DNA of 64,000 nucleotides from an uncultured Methanoregula sp. (GTDB taxonomy: Archaea > Halobacteriota > Methanomicrobia > Methanomicrobiales > Methanospirillaceae). The translations under genes were made by a program, and so were the position numbers. Position 1 is the stretch's first letter, and each line of letters begins with the position of its first letter. Positions 16,921-25,215 of this stretch are shown here, piece after piece. The DNA lies in NCBI RefSeq assembly GCF_963662735.1, contig NZ_OY759744.1, forward strand, positions 2,212,153-2,276,152, in the 5' to 3' direction. The notes under the pieces are model-generated. The model searched no databases. It saw only the letters and a program-made list of their open reading frames with translations, and was not told the origin of the DNA.

Positions 16921-17027
16921 GGGTATGCTTCCTTGTTGTCCTGATTATTGTTGTGCATCCATCCAGTATCAGGTATTCTGTGCCCTGCCGGCATTCCGGG
17001 CTGTTTGCGAAAAAAGGTTTGCCGGAG

Positions 17028-17765
17028 TTATGCTGTGATGCGGTCGTAGAAGACTGCAGCCACTACGGCGCCGATTATCGGACCGATAATATACACCGGC
17101 AGGAAAACCCAGAGATTCGGGCCGCCGAGCAGGAAATCCATAATATACGGCCCGAACGTCCGGGCCGGGTTGAGCGATGCTCCGGAGATATTGCCGGCCA
17201 TCGTGATCATCCCGGCCACGGTCAGGCCTATGATGAGACCGGCAAAACCCGGCGGGGCACGTTCGTCAACGGCAACGCCCATGATCACGAGCATCAGGAC
17301 AAAGGTTGCAATCGCCTCGATGAGGATTGCCTGGCCGTACCCGATCCCGGGAAACGGTGCGGTTGCACCCAGCCCGCCGATGGTGACCGCATCCATTCCC
17401 ACGGTCAGGAAGAAGAGCAGGCTCCCGACAGCCGCCCCGATGCACTGGGCGATGATGTACGAAACAGTATCCCGTGCAGGAAATCTCTTCGTTGCAAAGA
17501 GCGCGAGTGTTACTGCCGGGTTGATATGCGCCCCGGATACCCGGCCGAACGCATAGATGACTGCGGCAACAACAATGCCAAACGTAATCCCGATAGCAAA
17601 CCAGTCGCCCAGCCCGCCGAGCTGGCCAATCCCGATATTGAATGACGTTGCCGGTTTCGTGCCGGCAGCAAGCATCAGCGTGATCGCTGCTGCTCCCGCT
17701 CCGAAGTACACGAGCAGGAAGGTCCCGACACCTTCGGCAAGGGACCGGGATGCGAGCGATGCCAT
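17028..17765 (-). CDS. aqpM: Aquaporin (MIP channel, AqpM type)
   Basis: This 245-residue protein has about six membrane helices and both half-helix signatures of the MIP family: HINPAVT (NPA at 82-84) and SLNPARTFGP (NPA at 199-201). The N-terminal SLAEGVGTFLLVYFG is typical. AqpM-type archaeal channels conduct water and possibly glycerol, CO2 or hydrogen sulfide. Its ATG overlaps the stop of the DUF2180 gene by one base (TAATG), so translation is coupled. Its company with DUF2180 and DUF2193 suggests a channel for a specific solute linked to those proteins, which is inference. Confidence 0.94.
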   Translation of the reverse strand: MASLASRSLAEGVGTFLLVYFGAGAAAITLMLAAGTKPATSFNIGIGQLGGLGDWFAIGITFGIVVAAVIYAFGRVSGAHINPAVTLALFATKRFPARDTVSYIIAQCIGAAVGSLLFFLTVGMDAVTIGGLGATAPFPGIGYGQAILIEAIATFVLMLVIMGVAVDERAPPGFAGLIIGLTVAGMITMAGNISGASLNPARTFGPYIMDFLLGGPNLWVFLPVYIIGPIIGAVVAAVFYDRITA

Positions 17766-17977
17766 TACTTACCCTCCCCGTACGCTGCATTGCAGTCGGG
17801 GCAGAGCATCCGCGGCATCTTCTTTGGCATCTTGTGGGAGGGAAGTGGGTAACTTCCTTCCCAGATATCGACTTCTTTCCGGATCGTGTGTTTCATGCAG
17901 GTTCCCATGCCACAGGCAATACATACCGCAACGGCATCGCTTTCTTTCCCCTCTTTTGCACAGACGTAACATTTCAT
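17765..17977 (-). CDS. DUF2180 small zinc-finger-like protein
   Basis: This 70-residue protein starts at ATG 17977, directly after the ribosome binding site GGAGGAG; a longer frame to 18172 overlaps the DUF2193 gene and is a shadow. Eight cysteines occur: CYVC at the start, CIACGMGTC in the middle and CPDC near the end, with a histidine in MKHTIRKEV. This fits the DUF2180 family, a B-box/zinc-ribbon-like module found in methanogens. It sits between DUF2193 and aquaporin with translational coupling to the latter. The function is unknown. Confidence 0.85.
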   Translation of the reverse strand: MKCYVCAKEGKESDAVAVCIACGMGTCMKHTIRKEVDIWEGSYPLPSHKMPKKMPRMLCPDCNAAYGEGK

Positions 17978-18009
17978 GATAGCCCCCTCCTCCGGCTCCC
18001 GTGCCGGGA

Positions 18010-19509
18010 TCAGACCGCCTCTTTCCACTGGCAGGAGCAGTGCCGGAAATCCATCAGGGCTGCTGAAGCACAGTCCTTGCAGATCCGTGCCGGAGCGGCT
18101 GCCACTTCCTTGTTGAGCGCAATGATGTTGGTCATCAGGGTCGCGGTGACCGGCTCGCTGGTGAGGAGACACGGGTAATCGGAAAGCCGCATCATGGCCG
18201 AGAACCGCACCGTCATTGCACAGGCCGGATACGCGTACCGCTGGGGGTTTGCAAGCACCTCGTTTTTGAGAACCGGCGAGAGGTCGACATCAAACCCGCC
18301 GACTTTTGGCGTCACGAGCCCGGGCTCGCTGCTCTGCATCCTCCGCGCCTTGTCAACCATCTTCCAGCCACGGTAGATCATGTCCATGAAATCGCAGTTG
18401 TGGAGCTCGATTGCCGCTCCCCGCTTCGGGTAGAGCTGGACATAGTTGTGATAGCGCTTGGTCAGCATGTCCACGACCATGATCGCATTGAACCCGTCGA
18501 GTTCGAGAATGTACTCCGCAGCGCTTGCCGAGGCGCCGGTTGCAACAGAGAGAACTTCGTGCACGTCTTTCATCTTCGGGGCAGCCGCGTTGAGGGTTTT
18601 GTCCATAACTTCGGTCACGGACTCGATAACTGCCATGATCACGTCATCCTTGCACATGTTGAACGTGGACTGGGAGATGTGATGCGCGATATCCCCGACA
18701 CAGTATGCCGGCACGGTCACGATATTGCCGTAGTGGACGCCTTCATCGAGCGAAGCCTTGACCGCCCCGCTCATCTTTGCCCGGTACTCTTTCATGTACT
18801 TCCGGCAGTCGAACGAGGACTGGCCCACGCTGTCCATGAGCTTTGCCTGCGCATCGACCGGCGTGTCATAGATGGACTGGATCATGGCGATCTCCTGCTT
18901 CACTGCATCGGCAAGAGTTGCCCCGCCTTCTACTGCATGGGCAAAGACGTCCCCGATCCCGTACGAGGTGTTCATGGCCCAGGATTTCGAGGCAAGGATC
19001 GTCTGCTTGTGGGTAACCGGGATATCGATCGTTTTGAGGATCTGGTTGACGATGTTACTGCTGCTCCCGGGAATCAGCGCAAAGTCAACAACACAGGTAG
19101 GTCCATAGAATCCTGCATACCTGCGGGCGGACTCTTTCCCGATCAGGGCTTCGGCTTTTCCCACGGCTTTGATGAAGACATCAACGCTTTTCCTGAACTT
19201 CGGGTCATGGTCATAGAGCATCTCCAGGATGACCGGTGTCTGGTAGTGCTCAACAAAAGGATCATCCTCGGGACGGATGGTTGTTGTGAGGTTCTTGAGG
19301 ATCGTATAATGGGCATTGACCGAATCGGTGTGCAGGGCAAAGACCGCCTTGCTCTGGTTTCCCACGGCTTTCATGCCTTTGACAGCATCGACATACACTT
19401 TCGTGTCATCGATAACAAAATTCTGCCCGCGCTTCTTTTTGATCTGGTTCACATCGGCGTGCTGGGCAGCCATGGCCTCCGTGATCATTTTTTTGATAAC
19501 TTCCTGCAT
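18010..19509 (-). CDS. DUF2193 protein, methanogen-specific
   Basis: This 499-residue protein matches DUF2193, a family I know mainly from methanogens. It is soluble, with an N-terminal helical part, a glycine/alanine-rich middle (VVDFALIPGSSSNIVNQ, VATGASASAAEYILE), and a C-terminal cysteine pair region (CKDCASAALMDFRHCSCQW) that could bind a metal. GGGAGA lies upstream of the ATG. It is first in an operon with DUF2180 and aquaporin. No enzymatic activity is established for the family. The retained order with a membrane channel suggests a role in uptake or processing of a small solute; this is inference. Confidence 0.85.
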   Translation of the reverse strand: MQEVIKKMITEAMAAQHADVNQIKKKRGQNFVIDDTKVYVDAVKGMKAVGNQSKAVFALHTDSVNAHYTILKNLTTTIRPEDDPFVEHYQTPVILEMLYDHDPKFRKSVDVFIKAVGKAEALIGKESARRYAGFYGPTCVVDFALIPGSSSNIVNQILKTIDIPVTHKQTILASKSWAMNTSYGIGDVFAHAVEGGATLADAVKQEIAMIQSIYDTPVDAQAKLMDSVGQSSFDCRKYMKEYRAKMSGAVKASLDEGVHYGNIVTVPAYCVGDIAHHISQSTFNMCKDDVIMAVIESVTEVMDKTLNAAAPKMKDVHEVLSVATGASASAAEYILELDGFNAIMVVDMLTKRYHNYVQLYPKRGAAIELHNCDFMDMIYRGWKMVDKARRMQSSEPGLVTPKVGGFDVDLSPVLKNEVLANPQRYAYPACAMTVRFSAMMRLSDYPCLLTSEPVTATLMTNIIALNKEVAAAPARICKDCASAALMDFRHCSCQWKEAV

Positions 19510-19705
19510 AACGGTTAATCTCCCGGCACCGGAATTATCAGGGCGCCTACAGGCAACATTTCGCAGATGCCGTATAAAAACCTTAACGTGATACCAAAAT
19601 TACAGACGGGGATGGAAAAATACCAGGCCCTGTCTGCATAAGAAAGCGGTGTGAGGACTTTTGTCCTGTTCATCCGGGGATACCGGGTTATAATCCTGGT
19701 TGCTT

Positions 19706-20563
19706 TCAGGCCTTTTTCCGGATGAATGTTCCGTCCTGGTATTCCTCAAATGCCTGCTGCAGTTCTTCCTGCGTATTCATCACGATGGGGCCGCCCCAGG
19801 CAATGGGTTCATGAAGGGGTTTGCCGGAGAAGTACAGGAACCGTATGCCCCCGCTGCCAGCCGTGACCTCGACAAGTGAACCTTCGTTGCTGAACAAAGC
19901 CATGGTCCGGTTCTCCAGTTCCTCTTTACCATGAGGACTGAACAGCCCGCTTCCTCCGGTCACGTATGCAGCCGCCATGTAGCCGGGCCTGACCTGGTGG
20001 GAGAAACGCGCTTCCGGCTCAAGCGTGATATCAAAATATTCCGGACCCGCCACGATATCCCGTACTGGCCCGGCTCTGCCGGCAATCGTTCCGCTGACAA
20101 CCCGTATGTCTGCGCCATCAAGGGAAACAACCGGTATTTCCCCGGCCGCGATCTCCTGGTACCGCGGGTCCATCATCTTGTGGCTCTTCGGGAGATTGAC
20201 CCAGAGCTGGAACCCGCCCATGCGCCCGTTGACCGGTTTTGGCATCTCCTGGTGGATGATCCCAGAACCAGCTGTCATCCACTGGATTCCCCCGGCATTG
20301 ACGCTGCCCGCATGGCCCATGCTGTCGCCATGCTCTACCCGGCCCTCCAGCATGTAGGTCACGGTCTCGATCCCGCGGTGCGGGTGCCAGGGAAACCCGG
20401 GAAGGTAATCATCGGGCCGTTCTGCCCGGAAATCATCGAGCATCAGGAACGGGTCAAAGAGCGGGAGCTGGGAATAGCCGAAAGCCCGGTGGAGCCGGAC
20501 ACCGGCTCCTTCGAAGGTTTCATGGGCATGAAACGTCCGGGCAATAGTTTTTACCGGAGGCAT
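19706..20563 (-). CDS. Pirin family protein
   Basis: This 285-residue bicupin has the pirin N-terminal metal site: the region FPWHPHRGIETVTYMLEG gives the two histidines, with later H and E ligands in the stretch VEHGDSMG and IIHQEMPK. Pirins bind iron or other metals; some have quercetin dioxygenase activity, others act as redox sensors of gene expression. The start at 20563 is preferred over 20584 because a TATA box (20587-20594) lies 28 bases before it, giving a leaderless message. The gene is a single unit. Confidence 0.93.
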   Translation of the reverse strand: MPPVKTIARTFHAHETFEGAGVRLHRAFGYSQLPLFDPFLMLDDFRAERPDDYLPGFPWHPHRGIETVTYMLEGRVEHGDSMGHAGSVNAGGIQWMTAGSGIIHQEMPKPVNGRMGGFQLWVNLPKSHKMMDPRYQEIAAGEIPVVSLDGADIRVVSGTIAGRAGPVRDIVAGPEYFDITLEPEARFSHQVRPGYMAAAYVTGGSGLFSPHGKEELENRTMALFSNEGSLVEVTAGSGGIRFLYFSGKPLHEPIAWGGPIVMNTQEELQQAFEEYQDGTFIRKKA

Positions 20564-20586
20564 ACTGTGGCATATGGAAAACAAGA

Positions 20587-20594
20587 CGATAAAG
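20587..20594 (-). promoter_or_regulatory. TATA box of the pirin gene
   Basis: CTTTATCG on the minus strand is centred 28 bases before the ATG at 20563 and decides between two possible starts. Confidence 0.45.
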
Positions 20595-20725
20595 ATAGTG
20601 ACCGTGACACGTCCATGTTTCCAGTTGTCATCATGGCAAACAGAAAATTCCCGGCAGCCCGGGTTTTGATACCGGGGACAACCATTGCCGGGTATGGTAC
20701 CGGGTAACTTGTCTGATAGGGAAAC

Positions 20726-20771
20726 GAGGGGGCATAGTGGGTGGGAGTGGAAAGTTCTCCTATGCCCTCCC
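20726..20771. other. Long stem-loop after the sequon-rich gene
   Basis: GAGGGGGCATAG (20726-20737) pairs with CTATGCCCTCCC (20760-20771) apart from two mismatches, with an 8-bp perfect inner stem GGGCATAG. On the plus strand the stem is followed by GTTTTTC. It lies 10 bases beyond the stop of the minus-strand gene at 20781 and may end its transcript. Confidence 0.45.
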
Positions 20772-20780
20772 GTTTTTCAT

Positions 20781-21506
20781 TCAGAATAAGTGTGAGAAGA
20801 AAGCCTGTATCCTCCCGATAACATCCAGGGGAACATCACCCGAAGATTTTTGCCCGGCCTGCATCTGGCCGCTAGCCGGTAACGGGGGTGTCTTGTTCCC
20901 GGTATTCTCTCCATAACCGGGCCCGTTGCCGGGAACCGTGGAGTTCCCGAATTCCCCGGATGGCTGTGCATGGCGGGTCATGTTGCCAAAGCCCTGGCCA
21001 TTATCCATAGGAGTAGCGTTGCCGGATTCACCGGACGGAAAGTCCGCGGGTGTCATGTTGCCGAAATCCTGCATTCCGGCATGCCGGTTACCCGGTGCCG
21101 TGGAATTGCCGGATTCACCGGAAGGCGGAGCCTGTCGCGTCATATTCCCGGCATCCTGCATGCCACCGGGACCATTCTGACGGAATGTTGCATTCCCAAA
21201 CTCTCCGGATGGCGGGGCATGGCGCGTCATGTTACCGCCCTGCCCGGCATTCATATCACCGGATGGTGGGGCCTGGGCATTCCCGTTCCCGCCAGTGTTC
21301 CCGTTGCCTGGCCCTCCGTTATTGTTTGGGTTCCCGGTATTTCCTGCGGGCAGGGCCGGCATCTGGTTCATGGTGCCTCCCCCGGGTCCTCCCATGCCCT
21401 GTGCCGGTCCAGCAGCGGATTGCTGGGCCTGGACCAGGGGTACAAGCAGTACGGCTGCACATACCATTACTGCCATGACGGTTATCGGATTTCCTATCAG
21501 TTTCAT
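20781..21506 (-). CDS. Secreted sequon-rich Gly/Asn/Pro repeat protein
   Basis: This protein of about 241 residues starts at ATG 21506 (MKLIGNPITVMAVMVC), which gives a clean signal peptide ending in VQAQQ. The mature part has a glycine/asparagine-rich stretch (residues about 35-85), then four to five imperfect repeats with the core GNMTRHAPPSGEFGNAT. Each repeat carries two N-x-T/S sequons (NMT and NAT/NST), so the protein may be heavily N-glycosylated. The end (IGRIQAFFSHLF) is an amphipathic helix. I infer a cell-surface or matrix protein. No homologous family is recognised. The repeats make length variation between strains likely. Confidence 0.7.
   Translation of the reverse strand: MKLIGNPITVMAVMVCAAVLLVPLVQAQQSAAGPAQGMGGPGGGTMNQMPALPAGNTGNPNNNGGPGNGNTGGNGNAQAPPSGDMNAGQGGNMTRHAPPSGEFGNATFRQNGPGGMQDAGNMTRQAPPSGESGNSTAPGNRHAGMQDFGNMTPADFPSGESGNATPMDNGQGFGNMTRHAQPSGEFGNSTVPGNGPGYGENTGNKTPPLPASGQMQAGQKSSGDVPLDVIGRIQAFFSHLF
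20925..21260 (-). repeat. Imperfect coding repeats (PPSGE units)
   Basis: Units of roughly 60-75 bases encode the motif GNMT-x(2)-[AF]-x-PSGE-[FS]-GN-[AS]-T. They are coding repeats inside the sequon-rich protein, not a CRISPR array: lengths differ and spacers are not unique. Confidence 0.7.
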
Positions 21507-21787
21507 ACGTATCGTTCCTTGCATCTGACACCTGCTGTGCAGATGTCCTGCCACTACACACACCATTGGTGGGTATAAATTGCATTTATGAATCCCCGTA
21601 TATATTTCACAAAAAGGGCCGATGGTAGAACCGGGAAGTCAACATATTGATGGTGTTGATCGGTGATATGGGAAGAATAACCGGTCAATGTCAAAAGATG
21701 ACCCCTTTACACAATGTACTGATGATCTTTAGATCCGATTCACAAACCAGCTAATCCGGGAATAACGAGAAAGGTACACTTCAATTT

Positions 21788-21927
21788 GTTCATTATGATG
21801 AACGCCGCCGCCCCCGACGGGGCGCCCCCGCGGCGGATCAACGATAATTTCAAAAAACCAAATCACGATTCCCCGCTGAAACTCTGATGAGGGAAATGAT
21901 CGTATAAACGGACTATTTTCCGTTTTT
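21788..21927 (+). ncRNA. Possible structured non-coding RNA
   Basis: GTTCAT-TATG-ATGAAC (21788-21803) is a perfect hairpin. It is followed at once by a GC-only block with GCCCC-CGAC-GGGGC (21810-21823) and an outer pairing CCGCCG (21805-21810) with CGGCGG (21831-21836). About 70 bases later ACGGA-(6)-TCCGT (21908-21923) runs into TTTT, a terminator on the plus strand although both flanking genes are on the minus strand. Together these suggest a plus-strand RNA. No known RNA family is recognised; a hyperstable intergenic structure without transcription is the alternative. Confidence 0.3.
21908..21927 (+). terminator. Hairpin with T-run
   Basis: ACGGA (21908-21912) pairs with TCCGT (21919-21923), followed by TTTTC. 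The T-run is better on the plus strand, where no protein gene ends. Confidence 0.4.
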
Positions 21928-21970
21928 CAATGGGTACAGTACACCCCGTCAGAAAAATTTACGTCTCCAG

Positions 21971-22891
21971 TTACTTCACATTCCCGTCGATCGTGATCGT
22001 CTTTTCATCAATGGGAATTGTTTTGCCGGCTTTTGCAAGTGCTTTGTCGACAATGTACCGGACCCCGCTGCAGCAGGGCACTTCCATGTGAAGGATCGTG
22101 ATCGAAGGTATGGTATGACCGGTAAAAATTGCGGACAGTTTTTCGATGTACCCGTCAATGTCGGCATCGAGTTTCGGGCAGAAGATGATGAGGATTTTTC
22201 CTTTAAGGAATTCCTCATGGAACCCGGGGTAGGCGAAGGGGACGCAGTCAGCGGATATGAGGAGATCCACGTTATCGAAATACGGTGCTGCCGGGTTGAG
22301 AAGCGCCAGCTGGACCGGCCATTGCCGGAGTTCGGATGCGGTTGTGCCGGAAGGCTGACGGGGTCCCATGCCGTGTTCCCGCGGAATACTCCGGGCAGCA
22401 GATCCCGGGCATCCGGCAAACGGGTGGGGCTCGTGGGGCTCATGAAGCCCGGGAGGACAGACACCTTCCCCTGTCCTGCCGGCCTGGGGATGAACCTGGC
22501 AGGGTGAAACAGGTGCTCCTTTGTGTTCAGGGGTTGGGTGGCCGGAAATCCGAATACCCTTTTCGATCAGGTATTCCATTGCCTGGTTATAGTACAGGAT
22601 CTGCCCATGACATGCGAGATGCTCCAGATGCGCCCTGATAACAGGAATCCCCTGCTTTGCGATAGTCTCCATCACGGCTTTTTCATCATAGGGTACCGCT
22701 TCGCGCTCGATTACCGAGATCGCCCCTTCCGGGCAGGTGCCGATACAGGCACCAAGGCCATCGCAGAAAAGGTCGCTCACGAGCCGGGCCTTCCCGTCTA
22801 TAAGCTGGAGCGCTCCTTCCGGGCAGTCCGGGATACACTCGCCGCATCCCGTGCATTTCGTATCATCAATGCTGATTATTTTCCTTTTCAT
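21971..22891 (-). CDS. Two-cluster ferredoxin fusion protein
   Basis: This 306-residue protein begins with two [4Fe-4S] motifs: CTGCGECIPDCPEGA (near 13-27) and CDGLGACIGTCPEGA (near 43-57). A conserved domain follows that is often attached to such ferredoxins, with SELRQWPVQLALLNP, a cysteine in LLISADCVPFAY, FCPKLD, and HMEVPCCSGVRYIVDKAL at the end. Between these parts lies a His/Pro/Cys-rich insert (about residues 112-178) whose length seems variable. GAGG lies before the ATG. The protein probably transfers electrons in a redox complex; its partner is not in the window. Confidence 0.85.
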   Translation of the reverse strand: MKRKIISIDDTKCTGCGECIPDCPEGALQLIDGKARLVSDLFCDGLGACIGTCPEGAISVIEREAVPYDEKAVMETIAKQGIPVIRAHLEHLACHGQILYYNQAMEYLIEKGIRISGHPTPEHKGAPVSPCQVHPQAGRTGEGVCPPGLHEPHEPHPFAGCPGSAARSIPREHGMGPRQPSGTTASELRQWPVQLALLNPAAPYFDNVDLLISADCVPFAYPGFHEEFLKGKILIIFCPKLDADIDGYIEKLSAIFTGHTIPSITILHMEVPCCSGVRYIVDKALAKAGKTIPIDEKTITIDGNVK

Positions 22892-23038
22892 AACCGCCTC
22901 TTTTTTCCGTTATTACCCGATAAGGGTATCAATCTTCCGGATGGGGAACAGATGGCAACTGCTCATGGCAGGTTATGATGCGGAATATTTCCGGGAAGAT
23001 CCCGCTGATCTGAAAAAAAGAAAATGATTGAAGCAGGG

Positions 23039-23542
23039 CTATTTCCCGCTCGTCACGGTCTTGGACCCGCGGAGGATCCCGATCGTGCCCGTGCGGACAA
23101 ACTCCTTGATCCCGTACTGGCGGAGGAGTTTTTCCAGGGCATCGATCTTGTCGGTGTCCCCGATTACCTGGAGGATCAGGGTTTTTGCACCGACATCCAC
23201 GATGGATGCCCGGAAGATCGAAGCGATCTGCATGATCTCGGCCCGCGAGGTCCCGAGTTCGGCCGTCACCTTGATCAGCGCGAGTTCGCGTTCAACCCGC
23301 TCGCTGTCAGTCAGGTCCGAGACCTTGATGACATCGATGAGCTTGTTGAGCTGCTTCATCACCTGCTCGATCTTCTCGTCATCGCCGATAACAACGATCG
23401 TGATCCGGCTCATGTCCGGTTCTTCGCAGGGGCCGACCGCGAGGCTCTCGATATTGAACCCGCGCCGGGAGAAGAGCCCGGTGACCCGTGAGAGTACACC
23501 GGCCTTGTTCTCGACAAGGATCGATAACGTGTGCGGCTTCAT
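23039..23542 (-). CDS. ilvN: Acetolactate synthase small (regulatory) subunit
   Basis: This 167-residue regulatory subunit has the ACT domain start (LSILVENKAGVLSRVTGLFS, RRGFNIESLAVG) and the C-terminal ALS_ss region (RELALIKV, FRASIVDVG). It binds the catalytic subunit and gives feedback inhibition by valine. Its start overlaps the ilvB stop by four bases (23539-23542). It is third in the operon after the isopropylmalate/citramalate synthase and ilvB. Confidence 0.96.
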   Translation of the reverse strand: MKPHTLSILVENKAGVLSRVTGLFSRRGFNIESLAVGPCEEPDMSRITIVVIGDDEKIEQVMKQLNKLIDVIKVSDLTDSERVERELALIKVTAELGTSRAEIMQIASIFRASIVDVGAKTLILQVIGDTDKIDALEKLLRQYGIKEFVRTGTIGILRGSKTVTSGK

Positions 23543-25215
23543 GATGGGGGATGCCCTCCGATCATCTCGTTGATCGCAGCGCCGGCCGGGACCATGGGGA
23601 AGACGTTCTCTTCCCGCTCGATCCGGAAATCCATGACAAACGGCCCGTCACAATCGATGGAGGCCTGAAGTGCCGGGAGCACTTCATCAGGTGATTCGAC
23701 CCGCATACCTTCGATACCATACGCATTCGCGATCTTCACGAAATCAACCGGCGGGAGTTCGGTGAACGAGTACCTGCGGTCATAGAAGAGCTCCTGCCAC
23801 TGCCGGACCATGCCGAGGTACATGTTGTTTAAGATGACGACCTTTACCGGGATCTTGTCGGATGCAAGGGTGCCGAATTCCTGGATGTTCATCTGGATAC
23901 TGCCATCGCCGGCAATATCGAAGACCGGGACATCCGGGCGGGCGAAATGTGCACCCATGGCTGCCGGGAGACCGTAGCCCATCGTGCCAAGGCCACCCGA
24001 GGTGATCCAGGTACGCGGGTTGTGGAAGCAGAAGTGCTGAGCCGTCCACATCTGGTTCTGGCCGACTTCTGAGACGATCACGGCCTTGTCTTTGACCAAA
24101 TCGCTTAAGCTCCGGATGATGAACTGCGGGTGAAGCCCATCAGTTGACGGGCACTTGAGCGGGTGGTGCTGCTTCCAGTGCTTGATCTTTTTTAACCAGA
24201 TCTCGTGGGCATCGCGTTTTTTCATGAGCAGCAGCAGGTCTTTCAACACCGCTTTCACGTCGCCGACTATCGGGACATCGACCCGCTTGTTCTTCCCGAT
24301 CTCGGCCGGGTCGATATCGATGTGAATAATCTTTGCACGGGGTGCGAACGTCTCGATCTTGCCGGTTACCCGGTCATCGAACCGTGCACCGATGGCGATG
24401 ATGAGATCGCATTCCGTTACCGCGAAATTTGCATATTCCGTGCCGTGCATGCCGAGCATCCCGAGATTGAGCGGGTGGTGGCAGGGAATGCACCCGATGC
24501 CCATCAGCGTTGTCGTGACCGGGATGGATGCAAGGGTGGCAAATTCAACCAGTTCCGGGGATGCATTCGAGAGGATGATACCGCCGCCGGCATAGATGAG
24601 CGGGCGCTCGGCATGGCCCAGCAGTTCCAGTGCTTTTTCTATCTGGCGCTTGTGACCCTTGTAAGTCGGGTTGTAGCCGCGGAGCGTGACCTTCTCCGGC
24701 AACTTCACGTCATCGGAGAGTCCGGTACTCACATCTTTTGGAATGTCGATCAGGACCGGTCCCGGCCGGCCGGTGCCGGCAATATAGAATGCTTCCTGGA
24801 CAACCCGGCTGACTTCCCCGGCATTTTTCACCAGGTAGTTGTGTTTGGTGATGGGCATCGTGATGCCGGTGATATCGGATTCCTGGAACGCATCGTTCCC
24901 GAGAAGGTTAGTAGGGACCTGTCCGGTCAGTGCTACGATCGGGACCGAGTCCATGTAGGCCGTGGCAATGCCGGTAACAAGGTTACAGGCACCGGGCCCT
25001 GACGTGGCGAGGCATACGCCTACACGACCGCTTGCCCTCGCATAGCCATCCGCGGCATGCGCTGCAGCCTGTTCGTGCCGTACAAGGATGTGCTGCAATG
25101 ATGAATCATAGAGTTCATCATAGATTGGCAGCACCACTCCGCCAGGATAGCCGAAGATGGTCTCGACTCCTTCGCGCTGGAGTGATTCGACGAGGATTTT
25201 TGCCCCGGTTTTCAT
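23539..25215 (-). CDS. ilvB: Acetolactate synthase large subunit
   Basis: This 558-residue thiamine-diphosphate enzyme joins two pyruvates, or pyruvate and 2-oxobutyrate, the first common step to valine, leucine and isoleucine. It has the catalytic glutamate region (LVRHEQAAAHAADGYARASG), the FAD/central domain (ERPLIYAGGG) and the ThDP motif GDGSIQMNIQEFGTLASDKIP. Length and all domains are normal. It overlaps the upstream gene by four bases at 25212-25215 and ilvN by four at the other end, so the three genes are translationally coupled. Confidence 0.97.
   Translation of the reverse strand: MKTGAKILVESLQREGVETIFGYPGGVVLPIYDELYDSSLQHILVRHEQAAAHAADGYARASGRVGVCLATSGPGACNLVTGIATAYMDSVPIVALTGQVPTNLLGNDAFQESDITGITMPITKHNYLVKNAGEVSRVVQEAFYIAGTGRPGPVLIDIPKDVSTGLSDDVKLPEKVTLRGYNPTYKGHKRQIEKALELLGHAERPLIYAGGGIILSNASPELVEFATLASIPVTTTLMGIGCIPCHHPLNLGMLGMHGTEYANFAVTECDLIIAIGARFDDRVTGKIETFAPRAKIIHIDIDPAEIGKNKRVDVPIVGDVKAVLKDLLLLMKKRDAHEIWLKKIKHWKQHHPLKCPSTDGLHPQFIIRSLSDLVKDKAVIVSEVGQNQMWTAQHFCFHNPRTWITSGGLGTMGYGLPAAMGAHFARPDVPVFDIAGDGSIQMNIQEFGTLASDKIPVKVVILNNMYLGMVRQWQELFYDRRYSFTELPPVDFVKIANAYGIEGMRVESPDEVLPALQASIDCDGPFVMDFRIEREENVFPMVPAGAAINEMIGGHPPS

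Larger units (their letters stand above)
21507..21970. other. 464-base intergenic region with structured elements
   Basis: It holds the promoter side of the sequon-rich gene on the left and, at 21788-21927, two inverted repeats, a very GC-rich core and a hairpin with a T-run, listed separately. No reading frame of note is present. Confidence 0.5.

Noticed and set aside
18400..19518. Plus-strand frame of 372 codons
   Set aside because: Antisense shadow of DUF2193; rich in His, Arg and Asp as typical for mirror frames of GC-rich genes.
20925..21260. Possible CRISPR-like repeats
   Set aside because: Repeats are coding, unequal in length and without unique spacers; they encode the PPSGE units.
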